Source of the DNA: Microvirga subterranea
Lineage (GTDB): Bacteria; Pseudomonadota; Alphaproteobacteria; Rhizobiales; Beijerinckiaceae
Assembly (NCBI RefSeq): GCF_003350535.1
Contig: NZ_QQBB01000003.1
Location: 124,001-188,000 of the forward strand
Direction: 5' to 3'
DNA: 64,000 nt
Shown: positions 10,416 through 20,293 of the stretch, piece after piece
How positions within the stretch are numbered: position 1 is the first letter of the stretch
Layout: each line of letters opens with the position of its first letter
Position numbers and translations under genes: made by a program
The notes under the pieces: model-generated
The model's database searches: none
What the model was told of the DNA's origin: nothing
What the model saw: the letters and a program-made list of their open reading frames with translations, nothing else

Positions 10416-11858
10416 ATGCGTCAGTCACGCCTCCTCCCGCTCATCATTGCGACGGCCCTGTTCATGGAGAACACGGATTCCACCGTGATCTCCACCTCGT
10501 TGCCGATGATCGCCCAGGATCTGGGGGAGGACCCCATCGCCCTCAAGCTCGCGATCACGTCCTATCTGGTGAGCCTCGCGATCTTCATCCCGATCTCGGG
10601 CTGGATGGCGGACAAATACGGGGCGAAGACGGTCTTCCGGACGGCCATCGGGGTGTTCATGGTCGGGTCGCTCGCCTGCGCGGGGGCGAATTCCCTCGAA
10701 GGCTTCGTGTTCGCCCGCTTCCTGCAGGGCATGGGCGGGGCCATGATGGTGCCGGTCGGCCGCCTCGTGCTCCTCCGGAGCGTTCCGCGCAACGAACTCG
10801 TCCAGGCGCTGGCGACCCTGACGATCCCTGCCCTCGTCGGCCCGGTGGTGGGACCGCCGCTGGGCGGCTTCATCACCACCTATTTCGACTGGCGCTGGAT
10901 CTTCTTCATCAACATCCCGATCGGCATCCTCGGGATCGTGCTCGCCACCATCTTCGTACCGAACCTCAAGGAGGACGATACACCCCCGCTTGATCTCGTG
11001 GGGTTTCTGCTCCTTGGCATCGGCCTCGCTCTGGTGATGCTGGGCTTTGCCTCCGGCGGGCGGCACATGATCCCGCTTCAGGTCTCGGTCGGCTGTGTGA
11101 TCGTCGGCGCGATCAGCCTGGTCCTCTACCTGATGCATGCGCGGCGGACGCCGCATCCGGTCCTGAAGCTCGACCTCCTGAAGATCCAGACCTTCCGGAT
11201 CAGCGTTCTCGGCGGCGGGCTGTTCCGGGTCGGCGTCGGCTCGATCCCCTTTCTCCTGCCGCTCATGCTCCAGATCGGGTTCGGCCTGAGCCCCCTCGCC
11301 TCCGGGTCGCTCACCTTCATCGCGGCGGTCGGGGCGCTGTTCATGAAGACGCTGGCCAAGCGGATCCTGGAACGGACGGGCTTCCGCATGCTCCTGACCA
11401 TCAATGCCCTCATCGGCGCGAGCTTCATCGCGGCGAACGGCCTGTTCACGCCCTCGACACCCGCCTGGCTCCTCATGCTGGTCCTGTTCGTGGGCGGCTG
11501 CTTCCGCTCGCTCCAGTTCACGAGCCTCAACGCGATCGGCTATGCGGACGTGTCCAAGCGGGACATGAGCTATGCCACCAGCCTGTCGAGCGTGGCGCAG
11601 CAGCTCGCGCTCAGCATGGGCGTGGCGCTTGGCGCCTTCGCGCTGGAGACCACCTCCGCCCTCCACGGCTCCGCGACCATCACGGCGAGGGATTTCGGGC
11701 CCGCCTTCTGGACCGTGGCGGTGATCTCGGGCCTCTCGGCCGTGATGTTCTTCCGCCTGCACCCGAATGCCGGCGCAGAGATGTCCGGCCACAAGGCGCT
11801 TGAACGGAAGATGCCCTCCTCCGGGATGGGCGACGGCATGAACAACGGCGGCCGCTAG
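10416..11858 (+). CDS. MFS drug-resistance-type exporter (DHA2, EmrB/QacA-like)
   Basis: A 480-residue major facilitator protein with about 14 hydrophobic segments, the DHA2 layout. Motif D1/N-terminal LFMENTDSTVISTSLPMIAQDL replaces the usual LD-x-TIVNVALP signature (shown here in part: MENTDSTVISTSLP). Motif A appears as GWMADKYGAKTVFR, and motif C-like LVGPVVGPPLGGFI is clear. Such proteins export hydrophobic drugs or metabolites by proton antiport. It is divergent from guaB with a 176-base shared promoter region and has no visible partner (no membrane fusion protein). Substrate unknown. Confidence 0.9.
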   Translation: MRQSRLLPLIIATALFMENTDSTVISTSLPMIAQDLGEDPIALKLAITSYLVSLAIFIPISGWMADKYGAKTVFRTAIGVFMVGSLACAGANSLEGFVFARFLQGMGGAMMVPVGRLVLLRSVPRNELVQALATLTIPALVGPVVGPPLGGFITTYFDWRWIFFINIPIGILGIVLATIFVPNLKEDDTPPLDLVGFLLLGIGLALVMLGFASGGRHMIPLQVSVGCVIVGAISLVLYLMHARRTPHPVLKLDLLKIQTFRISVLGGGLFRVGVGSIPFLLPLMLQIGFGLSPLASGSLTFIAAVGALFMKTLAKRILERTGFRMLLTINALIGASFIAANGLFTPSTPAWLLMLVLFVGGCFRSLQFTSLNAIGYADVSKRDMSYATSLSSVAQQLALSMGVALGAFALETTSALHGSATITARDFGPAFWTVAVISGLSAVMFFRLHPNAGAEMSGHKALERKMPSSGMGDGMNNGGR

Positions 11859-11967
11859 AAACCGGCGACCCATCCAGCCGGAGGCGGCTCAACACGAGCG
11901 CGTGATCGGCCGATGATCGCAGGGCGAGGCTGCGCTAATGTCTCCCGCGTCACAGGCGGAGTCTCCT

Positions 11968-12825
11968 ATGGACCAGCGCATCATCGACCTCTACGACACC
12001 TATACCCACGGCGGCATGAACCGCCGCTCCTTCCTCGACCGGCTGGCCGCCCTCGTGGGCAGCGCCGCCGGGGCGACCGCCCTTCTGCCGATCCTCCAGA
12101 ACAACTACGCCCATGCCCAGACCGTGCCGGAGAACGACCAGCGCATCACGGCGGAAACGGTCGAGATTCCGGGCGCGCAGGGCTTGAAGGGATACCTCGT
12201 CAAGCCGGCTAACGCCTCCGGCAAGCTTCCGACCGTCATCGTCATCCACGAGAACCGCGGCCTCAACCCGCACATCAAGGACGTGACCCGCCGCATGGCG
12301 ACGGAAGGCTTCGTCGCGCTCGGCCTCGACTACCTCTCGCCCATGGGCGGCACCCCCGCCGACGAGGACAAGGGCCGCGAGATGATCGGTCAGCTTAAAG
12401 CACCTGACGTGATCGCCTACGGGAAGGCCGCGGTCGCGTACCTGAAATCCCGCCCTGACGGCAACGGCAAGGTCGGCGCGATCGGCTTCTGCTGGGGCGG
12501 CGGCGCGGTGAACAACCTCGCGGTGAACGAGCCGAACCTTTCGGCCGGCGTCGCCTATTACGGCGGCCAGCCCAAGGCGGAGGACGTGCCGAAGATCCAG
12601 GCCGCCCTCATGCTGCACTATGCGGGGCTCGACGAGCGCATCAACGCAGGCATCCCGGCCTACGAGGCGGCGCTGAAGCAGGCGGGAAAGACCTACGAGA
12701 TGTACCTGTACGAAGGCGCGAACCACGCTTTCAACAACGACACCAACGCAGCCCGTTACGACAAGGAGGCCGCGGACCTCGCCTGGAAACGCACGGTCAT
12801 GTTCCTGAAAAAGAACCTCGCATAA
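11968..12825 (+). CDS. Dienelactone hydrolase family protein, Tat-exported
   Basis: The 285-residue protein begins MDQRIIDLYDTY and has a twin-arginine signal MNRRSFLDR followed by a hydrophobic run and an AHA cleavage site near residue 50. The alpha/beta hydrolase core follows: VIHENRGLNPHIKDV, then the nucleophile elbow GFCWGGGAVN with Cys as nucleophile, as in dienelactone hydrolases. The acid Asp is in HYAGLDERIN and the His in GANHAFNND. The ATG at 11968 is preferred over the upstream in-frame codon because of GGCGGAG just before it. Natural substrate unknown; export to the periplasm is inferred from the signal. Confidence 0.88.
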   Translation: MDQRIIDLYDTYTHGGMNRRSFLDRLAALVGSAAGATALLPILQNNYAHAQTVPENDQRITAETVEIPGAQGLKGYLVKPANASGKLPTVIVIHENRGLNPHIKDVTRRMATEGFVALGLDYLSPMGGTPADEDKGREMIGQLKAPDVIAYGKAAVAYLKSRPDGNGKVGAIGFCWGGGAVNNLAVNEPNLSAGVAYYGGQPKAEDVPKIQAALMLHYAGLDERINAGIPAYEAALKQAGKTYEMYLYEGANHAFNNDTNAARYDKEAADLAWKRTVMFLKKNLA

Positions 12826-12835
12826 GCCTCGAAGT

Positions 12836-13078
12836 TCAGGCGCCGCTCGACCACACCAGCCGGAGTTGTGGCCGGGCGCGCTGGCGGACCTGAAGCCGCG
12901 GAGCAATGTGCCAGGACAGCGGGACCGAGAGTCCGAGGCTGACCACGACGACCAGCGGCATCAGGCTCCGCGCCAGCTCGGCCAGCGGCGTGGCGAGAAC
13001 CAGGATCGCTCCGGCCCCGAACAGGACGGATTGAACCATCAGGAAAACGAGGCTGGCGATCTGAAGCCTGACGGACAT
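12836..13078 (-). CDS. Small membrane protein, 80 residues, unknown
   Basis: Two predicted transmembrane helices (residues about 5-29 and 36-56) followed by a short tail that is rich in Arg and Gln (PRLQVRQRARPQLRLVW). The family is not recognised. It lies between a hydrolase gene (stop 10 bases away, convergent) and the Gfo/Idh dehydrogenase stop. The hydrophobicity pattern in this frame is coherent, which supports it as a gene rather than a chance reading frame. Confidence 0.6.
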   Translation of the reverse strand: MSVRLQIASLVFLMVQSVLFGAGAILVLATPLAELARSLMPLVVVVSLGLSVPLSWHIAPRLQVRQRARPQLRLVWSSGA

Positions 13079-13128
13079 CCCGAACTCCCTGTCGACCAGG
13101 GGAACACGATGAGGTGGCGCGGGTTCCG

Positions 13129-14064
13129 CTAATCCTCGAATGCCTCCACCTGCACCCGACGGCCGATCATGAAGGCGTCCGCCACGAGGCGGAACGGCGC
13201 TTCGTCCACGAGGGAGGTCCGCTCGTTGAGCAGGGTGTCAAAGCAGGCGTAGATGCCCTCGTATTCCTCCGACGGCTCGTCGACCATCAGCTTGCCGCCG
13301 ATCTCGAGCTTGGTGCCGCCCTCCCGCAGCTTCAGCTGCAGGCCGTTCGCCGTCTCGACCTCGATGTCCCAGGTCTGAGGACCGGTCTGACGCCAGTCGA
13401 AGGCGGCGTTGAGGTCACCCTGGCCGTGCGCGCACGAGAACTGGATGTCGGCCGCGATGGGGGCATCCCGATTGGCTGGAAACTGGAGATCGGCCTTCTT
13501 GATGAAGACCGGCTCCGGCATGATGAAACTGACGATGGACAGGGCATTGATGCCCGGGTCGAAGACGCCGAAGCCGCCGGCCTCCCAGATCCATTGCTGG
13601 CCGGGATGCCAGTGCCGCACATCCTCCTTCCAGGTCACCTGGAGCCGCTTGATCTCCCAGCCGGCGAGCGCCTTCTTGGCCTCATGGACGGCCTTGTTGT
13701 ACTGCGCGTGCCAGGTGGTGAAGAGGGTTTTGCCGGCCTTCTGGGCCATCAGCTTCATGTCCTGAAGCTCGCTCAGGGTCGCGGCAGGCGGTTTTTCCAG
13801 CAGGACGCTCTTGCCCGCCAGCAGCGCATCGCGGGCAATCTGGTGGCGCACCTGCGGCGGCGTGCAGATGGCGACCGCCTCGAGGTCCGGCACCGCTTTG
13901 AGCATCTCGCGGTAGTCCTGAAACGCGTGCTTCGCCTCGTCGGGCTTGAGTCCACGCTGGCTCGCCACCGCGATCAGCTCGAAATCGGGGTTCTTGCGGA
14001 TGCTCGGGAGATGCTGGTCCTGGGCGATCTTGCCGAAGCCGATGATTCCGATCTTGTGGGCCAT
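13129..14064 (-). CDS. Gfo/Idh/MocA oxidoreductase, D-galactose/L-arabinose 1-dehydrogenase type
   Basis: The 311-residue protein starts MAHKIGIIGFGKIAQDQHLP, with the Rossmann motif GFGKIA. It has the family's EKP motif as LLEKPPAATLSELQ, and WEAGGFGVFDPGINAL with the Asp and following residues expected near the active site. The overall pattern (HWHPGQQWIWEAGGFGVFD) is that of NAD(P)-dependent galactose or arabinose 1-dehydrogenases of proteobacteria, which form the sugar lactone. The start at 14064 follows GGGGGAGGAG, better than the codon 15 bases upstream. It has no sugar-acid pathway genes beside it, so the substrate remains open. Confidence 0.82.
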   Translation of the reverse strand: MAHKIGIIGFGKIAQDQHLPSIRKNPDFELIAVASQRGLKPDEAKHAFQDYREMLKAVPDLEAVAICTPPQVRHQIARDALLAGKSVLLEKPPAATLSELQDMKLMAQKAGKTLFTTWHAQYNKAVHEAKKALAGWEIKRLQVTWKEDVRHWHPGQQWIWEAGGFGVFDPGINALSIVSFIMPEPVFIKKADLQFPANRDAPIAADIQFSCAHGQGDLNAAFDWRQTGPQTWDIEVETANGLQLKLREGGTKLEIGGKLMVDEPSEEYEGIYACFDTLLNERTSLVDEAPFRLVADAFMIGRRVQVEAFED

Positions 14065-14109
14065 GCACTCCTCCCCCATGTCGTTGCCGCCTGAGGGAGA
14101 TAGCGCGCC

Positions 14110-14808
14110 TCAGGCCGAAGGCGACGGGTCCGCCGCCCCCCGGAAACCGGTCGCCATCACGTAGAGTTCCGCCGAGTCCGACCGGCTCGCGGCCGGCTTC
14201 ACGTGGCGCACCACGGCGAAGTCGCGCTTGAGGTCGGCCAGAAGCTGGCCCTCCGTGCCGCCCTGGAACACCTTGGCGATGAAGACGCCGCCGGGCGCCA
14301 GGATCTCGCGGGCGAAGTAGATCGCCGCCTCGGCCAGCCCCATGATGCGCAGGTGATCGGTCTTCTTGTGGCCGGTGGTGTTGGCGGCCATGTCGGACAT
14401 CACGATGTCCGCCGGCCCGCCGAGCATCTCGACCAGCTTGCCCGGGGCGCTCTCGTCAAGAAAGTCGAGCTCGATGAACTCCACCCCCGGCATCGGGTCG
14501 ATCGGGAGCAGGTCGATGCCGACCACCCTGCCCTTCGGGCCCACCTTCCTGGCGGCGATCTGGGACCAGCCGCCCGGCGCGGCGCCGAGGTCGACGACCC
14601 GCTGGCCGGGCCTGAGGATGTGATACTTCTCGTCGATCTCGAGCAGCTTGAAGGCCGCGCGCGACCGATAGCCCTCCCGCTTCGCGCGGGCGACATAAGG
14701 ATCGTTGAGCTGGCGCTCGAGCCATTTCTGTGACGAGAGGGACCGCTTGTTCGCCGTCTTCACGCGCTGCTTGAGGTTGCGCGTGCCGGAGCCTGACTTG
14801 GTGCTCAA
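14110..14808 (-). CDS. rlmE: 23S rRNA (uridine-2552-2'-O) methyltransferase RlmE (FtsJ/RrmJ)
   Basis: RlmE methylates the 2'-O of U2552 in the 23S A loop late in 50S assembly. The 232-residue protein has a basic N-terminal extension, then [15 protein letters not shown] with the first catalytic Lys, the SAM site [15 protein letters not shown], the Asp in [10 protein letters not shown] and the second catalytic Lys in FIAKVFQGG. The start is TTG, with GGGAGG seven bases before, and the TTGA overlaps the TGA of the upstream Ppx/GppA gene, so the two are translationally coupled. A much longer reading frame through this start exists but its upstream part is the shadow of the phosphatase gene. Confidence 0.95.
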   Translation of the reverse strand: MSTKSGSGTRNLKQRVKTANKRSLSSQKWLERQLNDPYVARAKREGYRSRAAFKLLEIDEKYHILRPGQRVVDLGAAPGGWSQIAARKVGPKGRVVGIDLLPIDPMPGVEFIELDFLDESAPGKLVEMLGGPADIVMSDMAANTTGHKKTDHLRIMGLAEAAIYFAREILAPGGVFIAKVFQGGTEGQLLADLKRDFAVVRHVKPAASRSDSAELYVMATGFRGAADPSPSA

Positions 14809-15926
14809 CGGGCACCTCCCTGCCGCCACACGCTGTCCTCTCTCATCATGTTCATCAGAATTCCTTCGCGAAGGCCGCGATCCGCGATGCGCAGGCGGTC
14901 CGACGGGAAGGCCCGGCGGATCGCCTCGAGAATGGCGCAGCCCGCCAGCACCAGGTCGGCCCTGTCGCGGCCGATGCACGGATTGGCGGCGCGCTGCTCG
15001 AAATCGGAGTACAGCAGCCGGTCGATGACCGTCGAGATGTCGCCGCTGCGCATCCACATCCCGTCGACACGCCGCCGGTCGTAGCGGGCAAGGCCGAGAT
15101 GGATGCCGCCGACCGTGGTGACGGTGCCGGACGTGCCGAGAAGATGGAAGTTGGTCGCCATGCCGGCCTTGGCGGCGATGAGGGCGAAGTCGAGCAGGAG
15201 CTCCGTCACCTCCTCGACCATGTTCTCGAACTTTTCCCGCGTGACCTCGATCCCGCCATGACGCTCGGCCAGGGTCACGACGCCCACGGGGAGCGAGTCC
15301 CAGGCGCGGATGCGCTTGCAAGGGTCCGCGAAGGCATGGGGCGCGGCGCCGTCGAGCCAGGCGATCTCCGTCGAGCCGCCGCCGATGTCGAAGATGATGA
15401 CCGACTCCGCCTTCGGGTCCGCGAGCGCCGCGCAGCCCGTCACGGCCAGGAAAGCCTCCGTGCGGCGGTCGACCACCTCGAGATCCATGTCGAGATCGTG
15501 CCGGACGCGCTCGATGAAGGCCCGGCCGTTCTCGGCGAGGCGACAGGCCTCCGTCGCCACGAGGCGGGCCCGCGCCACGTCCTTGGCGGCCATCTTGTCG
15601 CGACAGACGCGCAGGGCGTCGATGGTGCGCTCGATGGCATCCTCGCTGAGAAGATTGCCGAGGCCGAGCCCCTCGCCGAGGCGCACGATGCGCGAGAACG
15701 CATCCACGACGCGAAAGCCGAAATGGGCAGGTTCGGCAATGAGAAGGCGGCAGTTGTTCGTCCCGAGGTCGAGCGCAGCGTAATGACGCGAGGAGCGGTG
15801 GCGATGGTGTTTGTTGACCGCGGATTTCGCGCGATCCACGAGCAGGGACGCACCGGCGCTGGACCCGGAAAGAGGATCCGCCCGTCGCTCCCCCGACTCG
15901 GCAGTCGCGTCGTACTTCACGGTCAA
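14805..15926 (-). CDS. Ppx/GppA family exopolyphosphatase/pppGpp phosphohydrolase
   Basis: An actin-fold phosphatase of about 373 residues that hydrolyses polyphosphate or pppGpp. Phosphate 1 motif is [18 protein letters not shown]; the phosphate 2 motif is [15 protein letters not shown]; the conserved Glu is in [26 protein letters not shown] forms the adenosine-type motif. It lacks the C-terminal HD-like domain of the long E. coli Ppx, so it is the short Rhizobiales form that sits next to rlmE. The start is uncertain: the TTG at 15926 has AAGGA at good spacing, and a GTG two codons later is the alternative. It overlaps rlmE by four bases. Confidence 0.9.
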   Translation of the reverse strand: MTVKYDATAESGERRADPLSGSSAGASLLVDRAKSAVNKHHRHRSSRHYAALDLGTNNCRLLIAEPAHFGFRVVDAFSRIVRLGEGLGLGNLLSEDAIERTIDALRVCRDKMAAKDVARARLVATEACRLAENGRAFIERVRHDLDMDLEVVDRRTEAFLAVTGCAALADPKAESVIIFDIGGGSTEIAWLDGAAPHAFADPCKRIRAWDSLPVGVVTLAERHGGIEVTREKFENMVEEVTELLLDFALIAAKAGMATNFHLLGTSGTVTTVGGIHLGLARYDRRRVDGMWMRSGDISTVIDRLLYSDFEQRAANPCIGRDRADLVLAGCAILEAIRRAFPSDRLRIADRGLREGILMNMMREDSVWRQGGAR

Positions 15927-16042
15927 AACACAAATCCTTCGGCATCCGAGCTGGATGCCAACTCGGAATCGAGAGTAACAATCGGTCCGTGCTCCTGCCA
16001 AGGGCGCAGAGGCGGTTTATCCGGATAGGTGGGGATGACGTC

Positions 16043-17227
16043 TCAGCTTTGGAAGCCGCGCAGCCGGTCCGTGAGGCCGGCGAGGACCTCGGCGGTCACG
16101 TTGGCGAAGGCGATGCGCAGGTGCCTTTCCTGGCCCGGGCCGAAATAGCTGCCGGGAAGCCCGAGCACGCCGCGCTCGGTCGCGAGCTTCTCGGCCACCG
16201 CCTGCGCGGTCTTCTCCGGGAAGGGATGGCTGAGATAGGCGAAATAGGCCCCGACCGACTCGATGCGCCATTCCGGCAGCGGCGCCAGCGCCTCGCGGAA
16301 GACCTGAGCGCGCCGGTTGATCTCTGTGCGGTTCTCCTCGCGCCAGTCGCGCAGGCCGTCGATCGCCCAGGGAAGCGCCGCCTGGGCGGTGCGCGGCGCG
16401 CAGATCTGGATGCAGTCGAGCACCTTCGCCACCTGCTCGACGAGCCCCGCATCGGCCGTGATGGCGCCCATGCGGTGGCCGGGGATCGCATAGGATTTCG
16501 AGAAGGAATAGAGCTGGATGACGGTGTCGCGCCATTCCTCGCTCGTGAAGAGCCCGTGCGCCCTGTTCACGCCTGATGGCAGGAAATCGCGGTAAGTCTC
16601 GTCGATCACGAGATAAATCCCGTGCCGGCGGCAAAGCTCCGCGAAGGCTTCGATCACATGTGCCGGGTAGACCGCGCCGGTCGGGTTGTTCGGCGTGACG
16701 AGCACGATTGCCTTCACCTTGGCATCGATGAGGGCCTCGGCGTCCTCGACCCGCGGCACGAAGCCGGCTTCGGGGCGGCAGGGCAGCGGCCGCGGCTCGA
16801 TGCCGAGCATGTCGAGGCTCATCTGGTGATTGAAGTACCAAGGCGTCGGCAGCAGCACGGCGTCGCCGTGCCGGGCCAGCATCATCATCGTGGCGAAGAA
16901 GGCGAGGTTACACCCGGCGGTCACCGCCGTGTCCTCAGGGGCGATCCGTCCCTCGTAGATGCGCGACAGCTCCGCCGCATAGGCCTGCCGCAGGGCCGCA
17001 TCGCCGTTGATCGGCCCGTACTGCGCTCCGGCCGCCGAGCCCGCCGTGGCGGCCAGCCGCTCCAGCATTCCCGGGTGAGGGGGATTTCCGGGCACCGCCT
17101 GGGACAGGTTGATGAGCGGCCCGTAGGCGCCGTCATAGCGCTTCGTCCAGGACTGGGCCTCGGGGATCGGGGGCGAGCCCACGTCGGCGACCAGGGGATT
17201 GATGGGGTTGAGGGGGCCGCTCGCCAT
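16043..17227 (-). CDS. Class I/II PLP-dependent aminotransferase
   Basis: A 394-residue fold-type I aminotransferase. Signature positions are visible: [15 protein letters not shown] (aromatic stacking), [12 protein letters not shown] (Asn-Pro-x-Gly), [11 protein letters not shown] (Asp and Tyr), and the PLP lysine in [16 protein letters not shown]. The C-terminal Arg for carboxylate binding is in RIAFAN. The N-terminal [13 protein letters not shown] pattern is like the aspartate/aromatic aminotransferase branch found in Rhizobiales. Substrate not defined by sequence. It sits convergent-free upstream of nothing obvious; efp follows at 17352 in the same direction but with its own leader. Confidence 0.88.
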   Translation of the reverse strand: MASGPLNPINPLVADVGSPPIPEAQSWTKRYDGAYGPLINLSQAVPGNPPHPGMLERLAATAGSAAGAQYGPINGDAALRQAYAAELSRIYEGRIAPEDTAVTAGCNLAFFATMMMLARHGDAVLLPTPWYFNHQMSLDMLGIEPRPLPCRPEAGFVPRVEDAEALIDAKVKAIVLVTPNNPTGAVYPAHVIEAFAELCRRHGIYLVIDETYRDFLPSGVNRAHGLFTSEEWRDTVIQLYSFSKSYAIPGHRMGAITADAGLVEQVAKVLDCIQICAPRTAQAALPWAIDGLRDWREENRTEINRRAQVFREALAPLPEWRIESVGAYFAYLSHPFPEKTAQAVAEKLATERGVLGLPGSYFGPGQERHLRIAFANVTAEVLAGLTDRLRGFQS

Positions 17228-17311
17228 GGGGGTACTTCATCTCCGAAAATGAAGAAGGACAGGGATTCCAGAGATGTCCTCCGAAACCGCCTGCCCTTCA
17301 AGATCCAATCG

Positions 17312-17331
17312 GCGGCGGGCTCTCCCGCCGC
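17312..17331 (-). terminator. Weak hairpin behind efp
   Basis: An 8-base GC stem (GCGGCGGG with CCCGCCGC) and CTCT loop, 21 bases after the efp stop. There is no T run, so it is at best a weak terminator or an RNA-stabilising 3' end. Confidence 0.35.
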
Positions 17332-17351
17332 GATCCCGGCCGCAGCGCGGC

Positions 17352-17918
17352 TTAGTCCTTGGCGCGCTCAACGTAGGAGCCGTCTTCCGTCATGATCACG
17401 ACGCGGGTACCGGCCTGGATGTGCGGCGGCACCATGGTGCGTACGCCGTTGGACAGCGTGGCGGGCTTGTAGGAGGACGAAGCCGTCTGGCCCTTCACGA
17501 CCGGCTCGGTCTCGGTGATCTCGAGGGTCACGCGGGCCGGCAGTTCGATGGCGATCGGCACGCCGTTATGGGTCGAGAGCATCACGGCCATGCTTTCCTG
17601 GAGGAAAGGCTTCTGGTCGCCGATGATGTCCTCCGGCACCACGACCTGGTCGTAGGTCTCCGGGTTCATGAAGTGGAAGCCCTCGCCGTCCTCGTACAGG
17701 AAGGTGTGCTCGCGGTCCTCCACGAAGGCGCGCTCGACCTGCTCGGTGGTGCGGTAGCGCTCGGACACCTTCACGCCGTCGGAGATGCGGCGCATGTCGA
17801 GCTGGGTCACCGGAGTGCCCTTGCCGGGGTGGATGTTCTGGGCGGTCAGAACGACATAGAGCCTGCCGTCGATGTCGACGACATTGCCCTTGCGGAGCGT
17901 AGAGGCGATGACCTTCAC
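17352..17918 (-). CDS. efp: Translation elongation factor P
   Basis: EF-P rescues ribosomes stalled at polyproline. The 188-residue protein has the three-barrel tRNA-like fold. The modified lysine is Lys33 in the exposed loop HPGKGT, the counterpart of E. coli Lys34. The C-terminal OB domain ends with the signature [28 protein letters not shown], of which VPPHIQAG and [10 protein letters not shown] are the diagnostic parts. The start is GTG with AAGGA nine bases upstream. The gene diverges from epmA-epmB, which encode the enzymes that attach beta-lysine to this residue. Confidence 0.97.
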   Translation of the reverse strand: MKVIASTLRKGNVVDIDGRLYVVLTAQNIHPGKGTPVTQLDMRRISDGVKVSERYRTTEQVERAFVEDREHTFLYEDGEGFHFMNPETYDQVVVPEDIIGDQKPFLQESMAVMLSTHNGVPIAIELPARVTLEITETEPVVKGQTASSSYKPATLSNGVRTMVPPHIQAGTRVVIMTEDGSYVERAKD

Positions 17919-18083
17919 GAGAAGTCTTCCTTGTGACAGAGGTGGACACGTCGTAAGGGTCGGGCCAGCCCTGCCCCGGCGACGCGAGAAAGCGTTTTCG
18001 GTGCGCAACTACCCCATCCTGGCGAAAATCGCCAGTCCGACCTCATGAAAGCCTGAAAAGAAGCCTTGGAACGAGACGCCGCC

Positions 18084-19136
18084 ATGCCCGCCCCCTCCCC
18101 CTGGTGGACGCCGCATGTCCATGCGGACCGGCGCCCCTTCCTCCTCGGCCGCAACCGGATCCAGGCAGCGCTCCGGGGCTTCTTCGCCGCCCGCGATTTC
18201 GTCGAGGTCGATACCGCCACGCTCCAGGTCTCGCCCGGGAACGAGGCCCATCTTCACGCCTTCGAAACGCAGGCCATCGGCCATGGCGGCGCCGCGACCC
18301 CGCTCTACCTCCACACCTCGCCGGAATTCGCCTGCAAGAAGCTGCTGGCGGCCGGCGAGAGCCGGATCGCCTGCTTCGCCCACGTCTACCGCAACCGCGA
18401 ACGCGGCCCCCTGCACCATCCCGAGTTCACGATGCTCGAATGGTACCGGGCCGGCGCGAGCTACGAGACCCTGATGCGCGACTGCGCCGAGATCCTGGCG
18501 CTGGCGGCGGAAACCGCCGGGACGCGAACGCTTAGCTTCCGCGGGCGGGACGTCGATCCGTTCCGGGAGCCCGAGCGCCTGAGCGTCGCGGAGGCGTTCG
18601 AGCGCTTCGCCGGCATCGACCTGCTGGCGTCCATCGACGCGAGCGGCGCCACGGACCGGGACCGGCTGGCCGCCGATCTCCGGCAGGCAGGCCTGAGAAC
18701 CGCCGGCGACGACACCTGGTCGGACCTCTTCAGCCGCGTCATCGTCGAGCGGGTCGAGCCGAACCTCGGCCAGGGCCGCGCCACGATCCTGGATGAGTAC
18801 CCGGTCGTCGAGGCGGCCCTCGCCCGTCCGACGGCCCGCGACCCGCGGGTGGCGGAGCGGTTCGAGCTCTATGCCTGCGGCGTGGAACTCGCCAATGCCT
18901 TCGGCGAGTTGACGGACGCAGCCGAGCAGCGGCGGCGGTTTCAGGCCGAGATGGCGGAGAAAATGCGGGTCTACGGGGAAAGCTACCCTCTCGACGAGGA
19001 TTTCCTGTCGGCGCTGGCCCTGATGCCCGAGGCCAGCGGCATTGCGCTCGGCTTCGACCGGCTCGTCATGCTCGCGACCGGTGCAGCCAGGATCGAGCAG
19101 GTCATCTGGGCTCCGGTGCCGGAGACGCAACCTTGA
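18084..19136 (+). CDS. epmA: EF-P (R)-beta-lysine ligase
   Basis: EpmA (GenX/PoxA) is a truncated class II lysyl-tRNA synthetase paralogue that ligates (R)-beta-lysine to EF-P. The 350-residue protein has only the catalytic domain; the anticodon-binding domain is absent, as expected. Motif 1 region FVEVDTATLQVSPGNEAHLHAF, motif 2 YRNRERGPLHHPEFTMLEW and motif 3 GIALGFDRLVML are intact (longest of these given in part elsewhere). The ATG at 18084 fits the N-terminus PSPWWTPHVHADRRPFL. Its TGA overlaps the TTG start of epmB, and it is divergent from efp. Confidence 0.95.
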   Translation: MPAPSPWWTPHVHADRRPFLLGRNRIQAALRGFFAARDFVEVDTATLQVSPGNEAHLHAFETQAIGHGGAATPLYLHTSPEFACKKLLAAGESRIACFAHVYRNRERGPLHHPEFTMLEWYRAGASYETLMRDCAEILALAAETAGTRTLSFRGRDVDPFREPERLSVAEAFERFAGIDLLASIDASGATDRDRLAADLRQAGLRTAGDDTWSDLFSRVIVERVEPNLGQGRATILDEYPVVEAALARPTARDPRVAERFELYACGVELANAFGELTDAAEQRRRFQAEMAEKMRVYGESYPLDEDFLSALALMPEASGIALGFDRLVMLATGAARIEQVIWAPVPETQP

Positions 19137-20185
19137 ACGCGAGCCGCCCCATCCGCAGCGCCGCCGAGTTGGTCGAGGCCGGCCTGGTGCCATCTGAGCG
19201 CGTCGGCGACATCGAGCGCGTGGCGGAACGCTATGCGGTCGCCGTGACGCCCGCCATGGCGGCCCTGATCGACCGGAGCGATCCCTCCGACCCCATCGGT
19301 CGCCAGTTCGTGCCCGACCCGGCCGAGCTGACCACGCTGCCCGAGGAACGGGACGATCCTATCGGCGACCTCGCCCACAGCCCGGTCGAGGGCATCGTCC
19401 ACCGCTATCCCGACCGGGTGCTGCTCAAGGCGGTTCATGTGTGCCCGGTCTATTGCCGGTTCTGCTTCCGCCGCGAGATGGTCGGCCCGCAGGGTCTCGG
19501 CACCCTCGCGTCCGACGCGATGGACAGAGCCGTCGCCTATATCGCCGCCCACCCCGAGGTCTGGGAGGTGATCCTCACCGGCGGCGATCCGCTGGTGCTG
19601 TCCCCTCGCCGCCTGTCCGAGCTCATGGAGCGCCTTGCGGCCATCGACCATGTCAAGATCGTCCGCTTCCACACCCGCGTGCCGGTGGTCGAGCCGGACC
19701 GGATCGACGAGGCGCTCATCGGCGCCCTGAAGGCGAGCGGCAAGACGACCTATGTGGCGCTCCACGCCAACCACCCGCGCGAACTGACGGAAGCCGCCCG
19801 GGCGGCCTGCGCACGGCTCGTCGATGCGGGCGTCGTCATGATCAGCCAGTCGGTCCTGCTGAAGGGCGTGAACGACGATCCGGATACGCTGACAGCCCTC
19901 ATGCGCGCCTTCGTCGAGACGCGGGTGAAGCCCTATTACCTCCACCACCCCGACCTCGCGCCCGGCACGAGCCATTTCCGGCTCTCGATCGAGGAAGGCC
20001 AGAGGCTCGTGGCCGGCCTTCGCGGCAGGATCTCGGGCCTCTGCCAGCCCACCTACATCCTCGATATCCCCGGCGGATACGGCAAGGCCGCAATCGGCGC
20101 GAACACGCTCCGCGAGACGGCGGACGGCTGCTATGCCGTCTCCGACTTCCGGGGCGAGGAGCACCGTTACCCGCCCGACGCCTGA
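19133..20185 (+). CDS. epmB: L-lysine 2,3-aminomutase of the EF-P pathway
   Basis: EpmB is a radical-SAM, PLP-dependent enzyme that makes (R)-beta-lysine, the substrate of EpmA. The 350-residue length matches EpmB rather than the longer clostridial KamA. The 4Fe-4S cluster motif is Cys104-x3-Cys108-x2-Cys111 in HVCPVYCRFCFRR. The GGDPLVLSPRRL SAM-binding region and the PLP lysine region near the C-terminus (DIPGGYGKAAI) are present. The start is TTG within TTGA, overlapping the epmA stop, so the pair is translationally coupled. No EpmC hydroxylase gene is nearby. Confidence 0.94.
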   Translation: MNASRPIRSAAELVEAGLVPSERVGDIERVAERYAVAVTPAMAALIDRSDPSDPIGRQFVPDPAELTTLPEERDDPIGDLAHSPVEGIVHRYPDRVLLKAVHVCPVYCRFCFRREMVGPQGLGTLASDAMDRAVAYIAAHPEVWEVILTGGDPLVLSPRRLSELMERLAAIDHVKIVRFHTRVPVVEPDRIDEALIGALKASGKTTYVALHANHPRELTEAARAACARLVDAGVVMISQSVLLKGVNDDPDTLTALMRAFVETRVKPYYLHHPDLAPGTSHFRLSIEEGQRLVAGLRGRISGLCQPTYILDIPGGYGKAAIGANTLRETADGCYAVSDFRGEEHRYPPDA

Positions 20186-20293
20186 AGCCCTCTCCTTTCG
20201 GGCTACGGCGAGATGCAATCGCCCCTTGCGGCGTAAAGGGTTGCGCGGCGCCCCTCAACCTGTTCACCTGTCGGAACGAGGATCGGTTTCGAC

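Noticed and set aside
14110-15981. Open frame of 623 codons that would fuse rlmE to an upstream part
   Set aside because: The first two thirds are a proline/arginine-rich shadow of the Ppx/GppA gene in another frame. The conserved rlmE protein begins at the TTG at 14808.
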